22,215 nucleotides of DNA from Pseudomonadota bacterium (GTDB lineage Bacteria; Pseudomonadota; Alphaproteobacteria; Caulobacterales; Caulobacteraceae). A program made the translations under genes and the position numbers. The stretch covers positions 1 to 22,215 of the forward strand of contig JAEYNH010000130.1 in the NCBI GenBank assembly GCA_023412655.1. The letters are read 5' to 3'. The notes under the pieces are model-generated. The model searched no databases. It was given only the letters and a program-made list of their open reading frames with translations, and was not told the origin of the DNA. Each line of letters starts with the position of its first letter. Position 1 is the stretch's first letter. Below, piece after piece: positions 5,758 through 12,997 of the stretch.

Positions 5758-7548
5758 ATGACCGATCACTACGAAGACGAGGACGACAGCCGCAAGGATC
5801 GGGTCCTGACCAACCGCCAGGTGCTGGGCTTCATCGCCGGCTTCTGGATGCGCCGCCGCCTGCTGTTCTTCGCGGCGGTCGGCATGATGCTGGTGGCCAT
5901 CGGCTTCGACCTGGCCCTGCCCTGGGCCGCCGGCCGGCTGGTGGACGCCGTGGCCGCCACCCCGCGCGAGCCCCCCGCCGCCTGGCAGGCCTGGGCGGTG
6001 TTCGTGGGCGTGTACCTGGCCTTCAGCCTGGTCCGGAACCTGGCGTTCCGGTTCTGGAACCCCATGGCCGCCGGCAACATGAAGGAGATGACGGACGAGG
6101 CCTTCCGGCGGGTCCAGCGCTTCTCTGCCGACTGGCACGCCAACACCTTCGCCGGCTCCACGGTGCGCAAGATCAGCCGGGCCATGTGGGGCTACGACAG
6201 CGTCTCGGACGCGGTGGTGCTGTGGCTGGGCCCGGCGCTGGTGGTGCTCGTCGGCCTGTCCGTCAGCATGGTGGTGCGCTGGCCGGTGATCGGGCTCTTC
6301 TCGCTCGCCACGGTGATCCTCTACATCGCCTCAAACCTGATCCTCACGGTGATGTGGGTGCGGCCGGCGAACCTCAAGTCGGTGGCGCTCGACAGCCGCA
6401 TCGGCGGCGCCCTGGCCGACGCGCTGTCGTCAAATCCCACGGTGAAGGCGTTCGGCGCGGAGAGCCGCGAGGAGGCGCGGATCGCCGGCGTCACCTCGGA
6501 ATGGCGCCGGCACACGCTGGTCACCTGGAACCGCTTCCTGGACGTCTGGCTGATCCAGAACATGATCCTGGTGATGCTGCAGGCGGGGCTTTCCGGCCTG
6601 CTGGTCCGCCAATGGGCCCTTGGCGAGGCCAGCGCCGGCGACGTGGCCTTCGCCATTACCTCGTTCATGCTGATGAGCGGCTATCTGCGGAACATCGGCG
6701 AGAACATCCGCATGATGCAGAAGGGCCTCGACGACACCGAGGACGTGGCCGCCTACGCCCGCATCCCGCCGCAGGTGCCTGACGATCGCGACGCGGCCGC
6801 CTTCCGCCGCGAATTGGGCGAAATCGCCTTCGACCGGGTGACCTTCCGCTACAAGTCGGCGGAGGAGCCGCTCTACCGCGACTTCAGCCTGCTGATCGCA
6901 CCGGGTGAGCGGGTCGCCCTGGTCGGCCCCACCGGCTCGGGCAAGTCGACCTTCGTGAAGCTGATTCAGCGGCTGTACGACGTGCAGGGCGGCCGCATCC
7001 TCATCGACGGCCAGGACGTCTCCAAGGTGGCCCAGGCCAGCCTGCGCCAGGCCATTGCCGTGGTGCCGCAGGACCCGGCCCTGTTCCACCGCACCATCGC
7101 CGAGAACATCGCCTACGCCAGGCCGGGCGCCGACCAGTCCGAGATCGAGCTGGCGGCCAAGCGCGCCCGCGCCCACGACTTCATCGTCCGCCTGCCCAAG
7201 GGTTACGACACCCTCGTGGGCGAGCGGGGCGTGAAGCTGTCCGGCGGCGAGCGCCAGCGGGTGGCCATCGCCCGGGCCTTCCTGGCCGATGCGCCGATCC
7301 TGGTGCTCGACGAGGCCACTTCGTCACTGGACGTGGAGACCGAACGCCAGGTGCAGCAGGCCATGGAGGAACTGATGGCCGGCCGTACGACCATCGTCAT
7401 CGCCCACCGGCTGTCCACCATCCGCGGCGCCGACCGGATCCTGGTCTTCGAGCGCGGCCGCATCGTCGAGGAAGGCCGTCACGCCGACCTGGTCAGGAAG
7501 GGCGGCGCCTACGCCCGCCTGCACGCCGTCACCCAGGGGACGATCTAG
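5758..7548 (+). CDS. ABC exporter, fused membrane and ATPase domains
   Basis: A 596-residue half-transporter with a six-helix type IV exporter membrane domain (about 22-325) and a C-terminal ATPase (about 355-590). Walker A is GPTGSGKST (390-398), the Q-loop is in VVPQDP (435-440), the signature is LSGGERQ (494-500), Walker B is ILVLDEATS (514-522), and the switch histidine is H550. All catalytic residues are present. It should work as a dimer in the inner membrane, exporting a lipid, peptide or drug; the substrate is not readable. No C39 protease or cyclic-nucleotide domain is present and no HlyD gene adjoins, so it is not an obvious type I secretion ATPase. I chose ATG 5758 over an upstream GTG (5647) because the protein then opens with an acidic tail (MTDHYEDEDDSRKDR) before the first helix, and GAGA precedes it. 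Confidence 0.9.
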   Translation: MTDHYEDEDDSRKDRVLTNRQVLGFIAGFWMRRRLLFFAAVGMMLVAIGFDLALPWAAGRLVDAVAATPREPPAAWQAWAVFVGVYLAFSLVRNLAFRFWNPMAAGNMKEMTDEAFRRVQRFSADWHANTFAGSTVRKISRAMWGYDSVSDAVVLWLGPALVVLVGLSVSMVVRWPVIGLFSLATVILYIASNLILTVMWVRPANLKSVALDSRIGGALADALSSNPTVKAFGAESREEARIAGVTSEWRRHTLVTWNRFLDVWLIQNMILVMLQAGLSGLLVRQWALGEASAGDVAFAITSFMLMSGYLRNIGENIRMMQKGLDDTEDVAAYARIPPQVPDDRDAAAFRRELGEIAFDRVTFRYKSAEEPLYRDFSLLIAPGERVALVGPTGSGKSTFVKLIQRLYDVQGGRILIDGQDVSKVAQASLRQAIAVVPQDPALFHRTIAENIAYARPGADQSEIELAAKRARAHDFIVRLPKGYDTLVGERGVKLSGGERQRVAIARAFLADAPILVLDEATSSLDVETERQVQQAMEELMAGRTTIVIAHRLSTIRGADRILVFERGRIVEEGRHADLVRKGGAYARLHAVTQGTI

Positions 7549-8747
7549 TCGGCGAGGGCGGCCTCCAGGGCTCCGGCCAGGTCGCCGCGGCGGGCCACCC
7601 GCACGTGGTCCAGGCCAAGCCAGGCCGCCATGCGCTTCAGTTCCTGCGCCAGCCGCCCGGGGGTCTCGTCCGTGGCCCAGGGTTCGGCGTGGCTGGCCTG
7701 TACGATCAATGTCCCCGCCTTCCGATCGGCCTTCAGGTCGACCCGTGCGGTGATGGCGTCGCCCTCGAGGAACGGCAGGACGTAGTAGCCATGGGTTCGC
7801 TTCTCGGCGGGGGTGTAGATCTCGAGCCGCACCTTCACCCCGAACATCCGATCGGTGCGGTCGCGGAACCAGATCAGGTTGTCGAACGGGGAGAGCAGGG
7901 CGTGGGCGCCGATCTTCCGCGGCCGGCGGGCGGCGGGATCAAGGTACGCCGGATCGCGCCAGCCCTTCACCGCCACCGGCACGAGGTCGCCCGCCTCGGC
8001 CAGTTCGTCCAGGCGCAGGCGCGTCTCGTGCACGCCCATCCGGAAGTAGTCCCGAAGGTCGCGGGCGGTGGCCACGCCCATGGCCCGGGCGGCGATCCGC
8101 AGCAGCTGGCGCTGGGCCTCGGCCCGCTCGGGCGTGGGCGCCTCGAACACCTTCTTCGGCAGCACCTTCTCCGGCAGGCCGTACACCCGCTCGAACGTGC
8201 CGCGCCGGGTGGCGCAGGTCAGCTCCCCGGCCCAGAACAGGCCCTCCAGCGCCCGCTTGGCCTCGCTCCAGCCCCACCAGCCGCCCTCGCCCTTGTGGCC
8301 CATCTCCAGCTCTGAGGCGGACATCGGTCCGCGGGCGGCGATCTCGTCCATCACCGCGTCCAGGAAGTCCCGGCGCTCGCGCAGGAACCTGGCGATGCCC
8401 TTCCAGGTCCCGACCCCGGCGCGGGCGTCCTCCATACGCCAGCGGAACAGCGGCTGGCTGGCCAGCGGCAGCAGGCTGGCCTCATGGGCCCAGTACTCGA
8501 AGAACGCTTTCCGCCTTCCCCAGGCCAGGTCCTCCAGCAGCTCGCGCGGATAAGCCCCCAGACGCGAGAAGGCCGGAAGGTAGTGGGTGCGCGAGACCAC
8601 GTTGACGCTGTCGATCTGCACGACGCCCAGCTGCTCCACCAGCCGGACTAGGTGCCGCCGCCCCACCTCGGCCTCCCGGTCCCGGCCGAAGCCCTGGGCC
8701 GCGAGCGCAATGCGCCGGGCCTCTCCTGGAGTGAGCGAGTCCTTCAT
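7545..8747 (-). CDS. ycaQ: YcaQ/AlkX-type winged-helix DNA glycosylase
   Basis: A 400-residue HTH_42 (formerly DUF1006) protein made of tandem winged-helix domains. The short motif QID (44-46) in LGVVQIDSVNVV matches the Q-hydrophobic-D signature of the YcaQ/AlkX branch, as distinct from the Q-x-Q of AlkZ. HYLPAFSRLG and FEYWAHEASLLP follow, as in that family. Known members excise bulky alkylated bases and unhook DNA interstrand crosslinks. The C-terminus (about 300-390) carries the family's beta-barrel region (KVRLEIYTPAEKRTHGYYVL). It starts 32 bp after the PPK2 stop, on the same strand. No clear Shine-Dalgarno is visible, and a 7-bp tandem repeat lies in the spacer. Its stop shares a CTAG palindrome with the convergent ABC gene's stop. 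Confidence 0.88.
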   Translation of the reverse strand: MKDSLTPGEARRIALAAQGFGRDREAEVGRRHLVRLVEQLGVVQIDSVNVVSRTHYLPAFSRLGAYPRELLEDLAWGRRKAFFEYWAHEASLLPLASQPLFRWRMEDARAGVGTWKGIARFLRERRDFLDAVMDEIAARGPMSASELEMGHKGEGGWWGWSEAKRALEGLFWAGELTCATRRGTFERVYGLPEKVLPKKVFEAPTPERAEAQRQLLRIAARAMGVATARDLRDYFRMGVHETRLRLDELAEAGDLVPVAVKGWRDPAYLDPAARRPRKIGAHALLSPFDNLIWFRDRTDRMFGVKVRLEIYTPAEKRTHGYYVLPFLEGDAITARVDLKADRKAGTLIVQASHAEPWATDETPGRLAQELKRMAAWLGLDHVRVARRGDLAGALEAALAD

Positions 8748-8763
8748 ACGCCGACGCTAGAAC

Positions 8764-8777
8764 GAACCAAGAACCAA
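8764..8777. repeat. Tandem 7-bp repeat GAACCAA x2
   Basis: Two head-to-tail copies of GAACCAA (TTGGTTC on the minus strand) fill the spacer between the PPK2 stop and the ycaQ start, 16 bases upstream of the ycaQ ATG. It may be chance or a binding site. Confidence 0.4.
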
Positions 8778-8779
8778 GG

Positions 8780-9535
8780 TCAACGGAACAGCCGCGCCGA
8801 CGCTGCGTCGGAATAGGGGAACACCACCTCGGGGTCGGGCTCGGCGGCCTCGGCCGCGATGGACGGCGGCGCGAGGGCCTTCAGCAGGAAGCGCAGGATG
8901 TTGAGGCGCGCGACCTTCTTGTTGTCGGTCTTCACGATGATCCAGGGGGCGCGGGCGCAATGGGTGCGGGCCAGCATCTCGTCGCGGGCGACCGAATAGG
9001 CGTCCCACTTCTCCTGGGCCACGGCGTCCAGGGCGCTCACCTTGAGCGCCTTCAGCGGGTCGGACCGCCGCCGGTCCAGACGCCGGGCCTGTTCCTCCCG
9101 CGAGATGTCCAGCCACAGTTTGACGACCTGCAAGCCGCCCTCGACCAGCATCCGCTCAAAGACCGGAGCCTCGTCCAGGAAGGCCTCCTGCTGCGCCGGG
9201 GTGGAGAAGCCCATCACCCGCTCGACCCCGCCGCGGTTGTACCAGGAGCGGTTGAACACCACGAGTTCGCCCGCCGCCGGCAGGTGGCAGGCGTAGCGCT
9301 GGAAGTACCACTCGCTCTGCTCGCGCTCGGTGGGCTTGGGCAGCGCGACCACCCGGGTGGCGCGGATGGAAAGGTGTTCGACGATGCGCTTGATCGCCCC
9401 GTCCTTGCCGGCGGCGTCGCGGCCCTCGAAAATCACGACGTCCTTCTCGCCCGCCTCCATGGCGTGCTGCTGGAAGCGCACCAGCCCGAGCTGGAGATGG
9501 GCGAATTCGCGGTCGTAGTCTTCAGTCTTGGCCAT
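8780..9535 (-). CDS. ppk2: Polyphosphate kinase 2 family protein
   Basis: A 251-residue single-domain PPK2. The P-loop is EGRDAAGKDGAIKR (37-50), followed by the family segments NRSWYNRGGVERVMGF (95-110) and the lid region RRSDPLKALKVSALD (156-170), then the usual YSVARDEML and APWIIV. PPK2 enzymes transfer phosphate between polyphosphate and nucleotides, most often making GTP/ATP or ADP from polyphosphate; class and direction are not certain from sequence. The P-loop style (GRDAAGK) is closest to the class I/II enzymes. A C-terminal tail of about 28 residues (222-249) is Ala/Pro/Glu-rich. I start at ATG 9535, with GAGGG about 9 bases upstream; the frame is open further upstream but without domain content. 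It probably heads an operon with ycaQ and diverges from rsmE. Confidence 0.9.
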   Translation of the reverse strand: MAKTEDYDREFAHLQLGLVRFQQHAMEAGEKDVVIFEGRDAAGKDGAIKRIVEHLSIRATRVVALPKPTEREQSEWYFQRYACHLPAAGELVVFNRSWYNRGGVERVMGFSTPAQQEAFLDEAPVFERMLVEGGLQVVKLWLDISREEQARRLDRRRSDPLKALKVSALDAVAQEKWDAYSVARDEMLARTHCARAPWIIVKTDNKKVARLNILRFLLKALAPPSIAAEAAEPDPEVVFPYSDAASARLFR

Positions 9536-9628
9536 GCGGCGCAGCCCTCGGCTCCGGGTCCAGACGGTCAGCGGAGCAACGCGTCGCACGGACCTCCGGG
9601 TCCCTGCCTTGGCGCCTCGCTCCCGCCT

Positions 9629-9649
9629 GGATGGCGGCCGGGATGGCGG
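9629..9649. repeat. GGATGGCGG direct repeat upstream of rsmE
   Basis: GGATGGCGG occurs at 9629-9637 and 9641-9649, 12 bp apart, just before the rsmE ribosome binding site. The meaning is unclear. Confidence 0.35.
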
Positions 9650-9664
9650 ATAGAGGAAGGAGCG

Positions 9665-10393
9665 ATGATCCGTCTGTTCGTCAGTCACGACTTGGCTCCT
9701 GGCCTCGAGCTCGCCCTGGACGAGGGCCAGAGCCGCTATCTCGGCGCGGTGATGAGAGCCAAGGCGGGCGACGAGCTGCGGGTCTTCAACGGCCGTGACG
9801 GCGAGTGGCGCGCCCTGGTGGCCCAGGTGGGCAAGCGCGCCGTGACCCTGCAGGTGATCGATCCGGCCCGGCCGCAGACACCCGCCCCGGACCTCGACCT
9901 GGTCGTGGCCCTGGTGAAGCGCGGGCCCCTCGAGACCATCGTGGAGAAGGCCGCTGAACTGGGCGCCCGGCGCGTGCGGCCGGTGATCACCGAGCGCACC
10001 AACGCCGACCACACTCGCGTCGATCGCCTGCGCGCCATCGCCACCGAGGCCGCCGAACAGACGGGCCGCCTGGACGTACCCGAGATCACTCCGCCGGCGA
10101 GGCTGGAGGCGCTGATCGCGGGCTGGGACGAGGGCCGCCGGCTGCTGTTCTGCGACGAGGCCGGTGATGCGCGTCCCGTGCTGGAGGCGCTGGCCGGCGC
10201 CTCCAGGCCGGCCGCTCCATGGGCCATACTGATCGGGCCGGAGGGCGGCTTCTCGCCCCGGGAGCGCGACCTGCTTCGCGCGCTTCCCTATGCCATCCCG
10301 GTGACCCTGGGGCCGCGCATCCTGCGGGCCGACACCGCCGCCATCAGCGCCCTTGCCCTGTGGCAGGCGGCGACAGGCGACTGGAGCACTTGA
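9665..10393 (+). CDS. rsmE: 16S rRNA (uracil-1498-N3)-methyltransferase
   Basis: A 242-residue RsmE, of normal length. An N-terminal PUA-like domain (1-70) precedes a SPOUT knotted methyltransferase domain (75-242). The SAM-binding knot shows LIGPEGGFSPRE (189-200) and LGPRILRADTAAISAL (215-230). VKRGPLETIVEKAAELGA (84-101) and PVITERTN (106-113) are family hallmarks. It methylates U1498 in helix 44 of 16S rRNA on the 30S subunit. The ATG at 9665 is fixed by a strong AGGAAGGAG at 9654-9662. It diverges from PPK2 over 129 bp and sits 116 bp upstream of gshA. The usual E in RILRxETA is D here, a conservative change. Confidence 0.95.
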   Translation: MIRLFVSHDLAPGLELALDEGQSRYLGAVMRAKAGDELRVFNGRDGEWRALVAQVGKRAVTLQVIDPARPQTPAPDLDLVVALVKRGPLETIVEKAAELGARRVRPVITERTNADHTRVDRLRAIATEAAEQTGRLDVPEITPPARLEALIAGWDEGRRLLFCDEAGDARPVLEALAGASRPAAPWAILIGPEGGFSPRERDLLRALPYAIPVTLGPRILRADTAAISALALWQAATGDWST

Positions 10394-10466
10394 GCTTGAT
10401 GGAATTGCCCCCACTTAGCTGAACGGCGTAAACGTCCGCGCGGCGATGGACCTTCCCTGGCGCGAT

Positions 10467-10491
10467 CCAGGTTGGACCTGGGCCAGGTTGG
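10467..10491. repeat. CCAGGTTGG direct repeats enclosing a palindrome, upstream of gshA
   Basis: CCAGGTTGG is found at 10467-10475 and 10483-10491, with starts 16 bp apart. Between and overlapping them, 10476-10488 reads ACCTGG-G-CCAGGT, a perfect inverted repeat. The cluster ends 4 bp before the gshA ribosome binding site (10495-10502). It may be an operator or a leader structure that controls translation. Confidence 0.4.
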
Positions 10492-10509
10492 GCTGGGGAG
10501 GAATGTGGA

Positions 10510-11865
10510 ATGGCCGGAGTCGTCGGTGACGATCGTCCGCTCGTTTTCGAGGACCTGGTCCGTTGGTTCGAGCGCGGCGCAAAGCCCGCGAGCGAGTGGC
10601 GGGTGGGCGCCGAGCACGAGAAGTTCGTGTTCCGCCTGGGCAGCCACGACCCGGTCCCGTACGAACCGGATGGCATCAAGGCGCTGCTGAACGGCCTCAC
10701 GCGATTCGGCTGGGCGCCGATCTATGAAGGCGAGAACGTCATCGCCCTGGAACGGGGCATGGCCAACGTCAGCCTGGAGCCCGGCGGCCAGTTCGAACTC
10801 TCCGGCGCCCCGCTCGAGACCATCCACGACATCTGCGAGGAGACCGGCCAGCACCTTCAGGAGGTGAAGGTCGTCGCCGATGAGCTGGGCCTGGGCTTCC
10901 TCGGGCTGGGCTTCACGCCCCTGTGGACCCGCGAGCAGATCCCGGTGATGCCCAAGGGCCGCTACAAGATCATGCGCGAGTACATGCCGAAGGTCGGCTC
11001 GCTCGGGCTCGACATGATGTTCCGCACCTGCACGGTGCAGGCCAACCTCGACTTCGGCTCGGAAGCCGACATGGTGGCCAAGTTCCGCACGTCGCTGGCG
11101 CTGCAGCCGATCGCCACGGCCCTGTTCGCCAACTCCCCGTTCAAGGAGGGCAAGCCCACCGGCCTGCTCTCCACCCGCGCCAACGTCTGGACCGACACCG
11201 ATCCCAACCGCACGGGCATGCTCGACTTCGTGTTCCAGGACGGCTTCGGGTTCGAGGCCTACGCCAACTACGCCCTGGACGTGCCGATGTACTTCGTGAA
11301 GCGCGAGGGGCGGTACATCGACGTCGCCGGCCGCTCGTTCCGCGCCTTCATGGCCGGCGAACTGCCGGAGCTGCCGGGAGAGCGTCCGACCCTGAAGGAC
11401 TGGGCCGACCACACCACCACCATCTTCCCGGAAGTCCGCCTCAAGCAGTACCTGGAAATGCGCGGCGCCGACTCCGGTCCCTGGAGCCGCCTCTGCGCCT
11501 TGCCCGCCCTGTGGATGGGCGTCCTCTACGACAGCGCGTCCCTCGCCGCGGCCTGGGACCTGGCCAAGGACTGGGACATTGAGGATCACGAGCGCCTGCG
11601 CGCCGACGTGGCGCGCCTGGGCCTGAAGGCGCAGGTGGGCGGCCGCTCGGCCCAGGACGTGGCCAAGGACATGCTGGCCATCGCGGCCGAGGGGCTTAAG
11701 CGCCGCAACCGCCTGTCGGGCGGACTGGTGGACGAGAGCGGCTACCTCTCCGAACTGCAGACCATCGCCGAAACCGGCGTGACCCCCGCCGAGCGCCTGC
11801 TCGAGCTGTACGAAACCCGCTGGGCCGGGGAGGTCAGCAGGGTGTTTGAGGACTTCGCGTACTGA
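10510..11865 (+). CDS. gshA: Glutamate--cysteine ligase, plant-like type
   Basis: A 451-residue GCS2-family ligase of the type shared by alphaproteobacteria and plants. Signature stretches are WRVGAEHEKFVF (30-41), the substrate-site loop SLEPGGQFELSGAP (88-101), MFRTCTVQANLDF and ALFANSPF. It makes gamma-glutamylcysteine from glutamate, cysteine and ATP in the cytoplasm, the first step of glutathione synthesis. The start at ATG 10510 has GGGGAGGA seven bases upstream; an out-of-frame ATG at 10503 is ignored. A direct repeat and palindrome lie just upstream and could act in control. A GFA-family gene begins 2 bp after the stop, so the two are almost certainly one operon. gshB is not in the window. 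Confidence 0.95.
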   Translation: MAGVVGDDRPLVFEDLVRWFERGAKPASEWRVGAEHEKFVFRLGSHDPVPYEPDGIKALLNGLTRFGWAPIYEGENVIALERGMANVSLEPGGQFELSGAPLETIHDICEETGQHLQEVKVVADELGLGFLGLGFTPLWTREQIPVMPKGRYKIMREYMPKVGSLGLDMMFRTCTVQANLDFGSEADMVAKFRTSLALQPIATALFANSPFKEGKPTGLLSTRANVWTDTDPNRTGMLDFVFQDGFGFEAYANYALDVPMYFVKREGRYIDVAGRSFRAFMAGELPELPGERPTLKDWADHTTTIFPEVRLKQYLEMRGADSGPWSRLCALPALWMGVLYDSASLAAAWDLAKDWDIEDHERLRADVARLGLKAQVGGRSAQDVAKDMLAIAAEGLKRRNRLSGGLVDESGYLSELQTIAETGVTPAERLLELYETRWAGEVSRVFEDFAY

Positions 11866-11867
11866 TC

Positions 11868-12263
11868 ATGGGACGGTGGACGGGCTCCTGCCACTGCGGC
11901 GCGGTCCGCTTCCGCATCGAAGGCGAGATCGAGGAGCTCACCCGCTGCGGCTGCTCGCTGTGCCGGCGCAAGGGCGCGCAGATGGCCACGGTCCACGAGG
12001 ACGCCCTGGTCATCGAGGCCGGCGAGGAGAACCTGTCTCTCTACCGCTGGAACACGGGCGTGGCGCGGCACTACTTCTGCCGCACCTGCGGGATCTACCC
12101 GTTCCACAAGAAGCGCTCGATGCCGGACCACTACGGCGTCAACGTGGGCTGCCTGGAGGATTTCGAGCCGCCCGCGGGCGTGCCGTTCCGGTGGTCCGAG
12201 GGCACGGACATGACCGTCAGACCGGGCGGCCGCGCCGACTGGTCCGGCCCCGTCGACGAATAG
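11868..12263 (+). CDS. GFA-family zinc-binding protein
   Basis: A 131-residue GFA/CENP-V-type protein. Its cysteines follow the family zinc pattern: C8-x-C10, C27-x-C29-x2-C32 and C71-x2-C74. The family is named for the glutathione-dependent formaldehyde-activating enzyme Gfa, which was proposed to speed S-hydroxymethylglutathione formation; most members have no proven reaction. The gene begins 2 bp after the gshA stop. Its own ribosome binding site is poor (GAGGA about 15 bases upstream, inside gshA), which suggests translational coupling. That arrangement supports a job with glutathione or glutathione adducts, an inference from context. Confidence 0.85.
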   Translation: MGRWTGSCHCGAVRFRIEGEIEELTRCGCSLCRRKGAQMATVHEDALVIEAGEENLSLYRWNTGVARHYFCRTCGIYPFHKKRSMPDHYGVNVGCLEDFEPPAGVPFRWSEGTDMTVRPGGRADWSGPVDE

Positions 12264-12284
12264 CTTTCCGGGTTCGAAGCCGTC

Positions 12285-12800
12285 CTACCGCAGGCCGCCG
12301 TCTTCCGATCCGGGGCCGTCGGTGTTGGGCTTCCAGTGCTCGCGCTGGCTGAAGCCCGAGCCCGAATCGGTGTGCAGGATCACGTCGTCGACGGTCTCGT
12401 GCTCGGCTTGCAGTTCGTCATGGTGGTGCGGGTTCACCTCGGCGTCGTCCACCGAATAGACCTCCACCTGCGGATAGAAGGCGATCCGTCCGCTGATCTC
12501 ACCCACGGCCGGGTAAGGATCCTCGTAGGTCCAGGCGGCCTTCTCCACCAGTTCGCCGTCCATATAGAGGCTATAGTGGGCCGCATCGCCCTTGTAGGGG
12601 CAGTGGGTCACGTGGTCGGTGCGGGTGAAGTACTCCATCGAGACGTCTCCGCGCGGGAAATAGACCACCGGGGCCAGGTCGGCTTCCCTGAGCACCAGGG
12701 CATCGTCCGTGTCGGCGATCACATGGCCCGCGAAGAACGCGCGCCAGCGGTTCTTGGGCGCCTCGACGGCGATGGGATGGTCGGGGCCGGGGTTCAGCAT
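12285..12800 (-). CDS. DUF427 domain-containing protein
   Basis: A 171-residue cytoplasmic protein with one DUF427 domain (about 6-120). The recognisable family segments are GHVIADTDDALVLREAD (25-41), VVYFPRGDVSMEYF, HVTHCPYKGDA (63-73) and WTYEDPYPAV. The last 50 residues (DDAEVNPHHHDELQAEHETV onward) are polar, acidic and histidine-rich and lie outside the domain. No biochemical function is established for the family as far as I know. I chose ATG 12800 because AAGGAGG sits 9 bases upstream and the domain starts at once; the longer frame adds only non-family sequence. It converges on the GFA gene with 21 bp between stops and diverges from the POT transporter gene. Confidence 0.85.
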   Translation of the reverse strand: MLNPGPDHPIAVEAPKNRWRAFFAGHVIADTDDALVLREADLAPVVYFPRGDVSMEYFTRTDHVTHCPYKGDAAHYSLYMDGELVEKAAWTYEDPYPAVGEISGRIAFYPQVEVYSVDDAEVNPHHHDELQAEHETVDDVILHTDSGSGFSQREHWKPNTDGPGSEDGGLR

Positions 12801-12997
12801 GCGAGGGATCCTCCTTCGCCCTGACAACGCCCGAGAACTGCCCGAAGCTCCGCCTGCCGCGCCTATCGGGGATATGGAAGGGCCCGATTGCTTGTGCTTG
12901 CCGGGTCCGCGTGATTTTCTCCCCGGAATTTTCCCGCTGTCGGGTCGAACCTTCCCGAAGCCACGGAAGTCCATAGGGAAACCGGAACCTCCGCCGC

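Noticed and set aside
5758..7548. ABC exporter as the type I secretion ATPase for the RTX protein
   Set aside because: There is no HlyD-type adaptor gene nearby, no N-terminal C39-like domain, and the two genes are 3 kb apart on opposite strands with unrelated genes between.
8756..8763. GCTAGAAC, an exact match to the Caulobacter -10 consensus, on the plus strand
   Set aside because: It would fire antisense into PPK2, has no -35 partner, and an 8-base match is weak alone.
8960..10393. A 477-residue protein beginning inside the PPK2 region and ending with RsmE
   Set aside because: The first 235 residues are antisense to PPK2; RsmE begins at ATG 9665 with a strong ribosome binding site.
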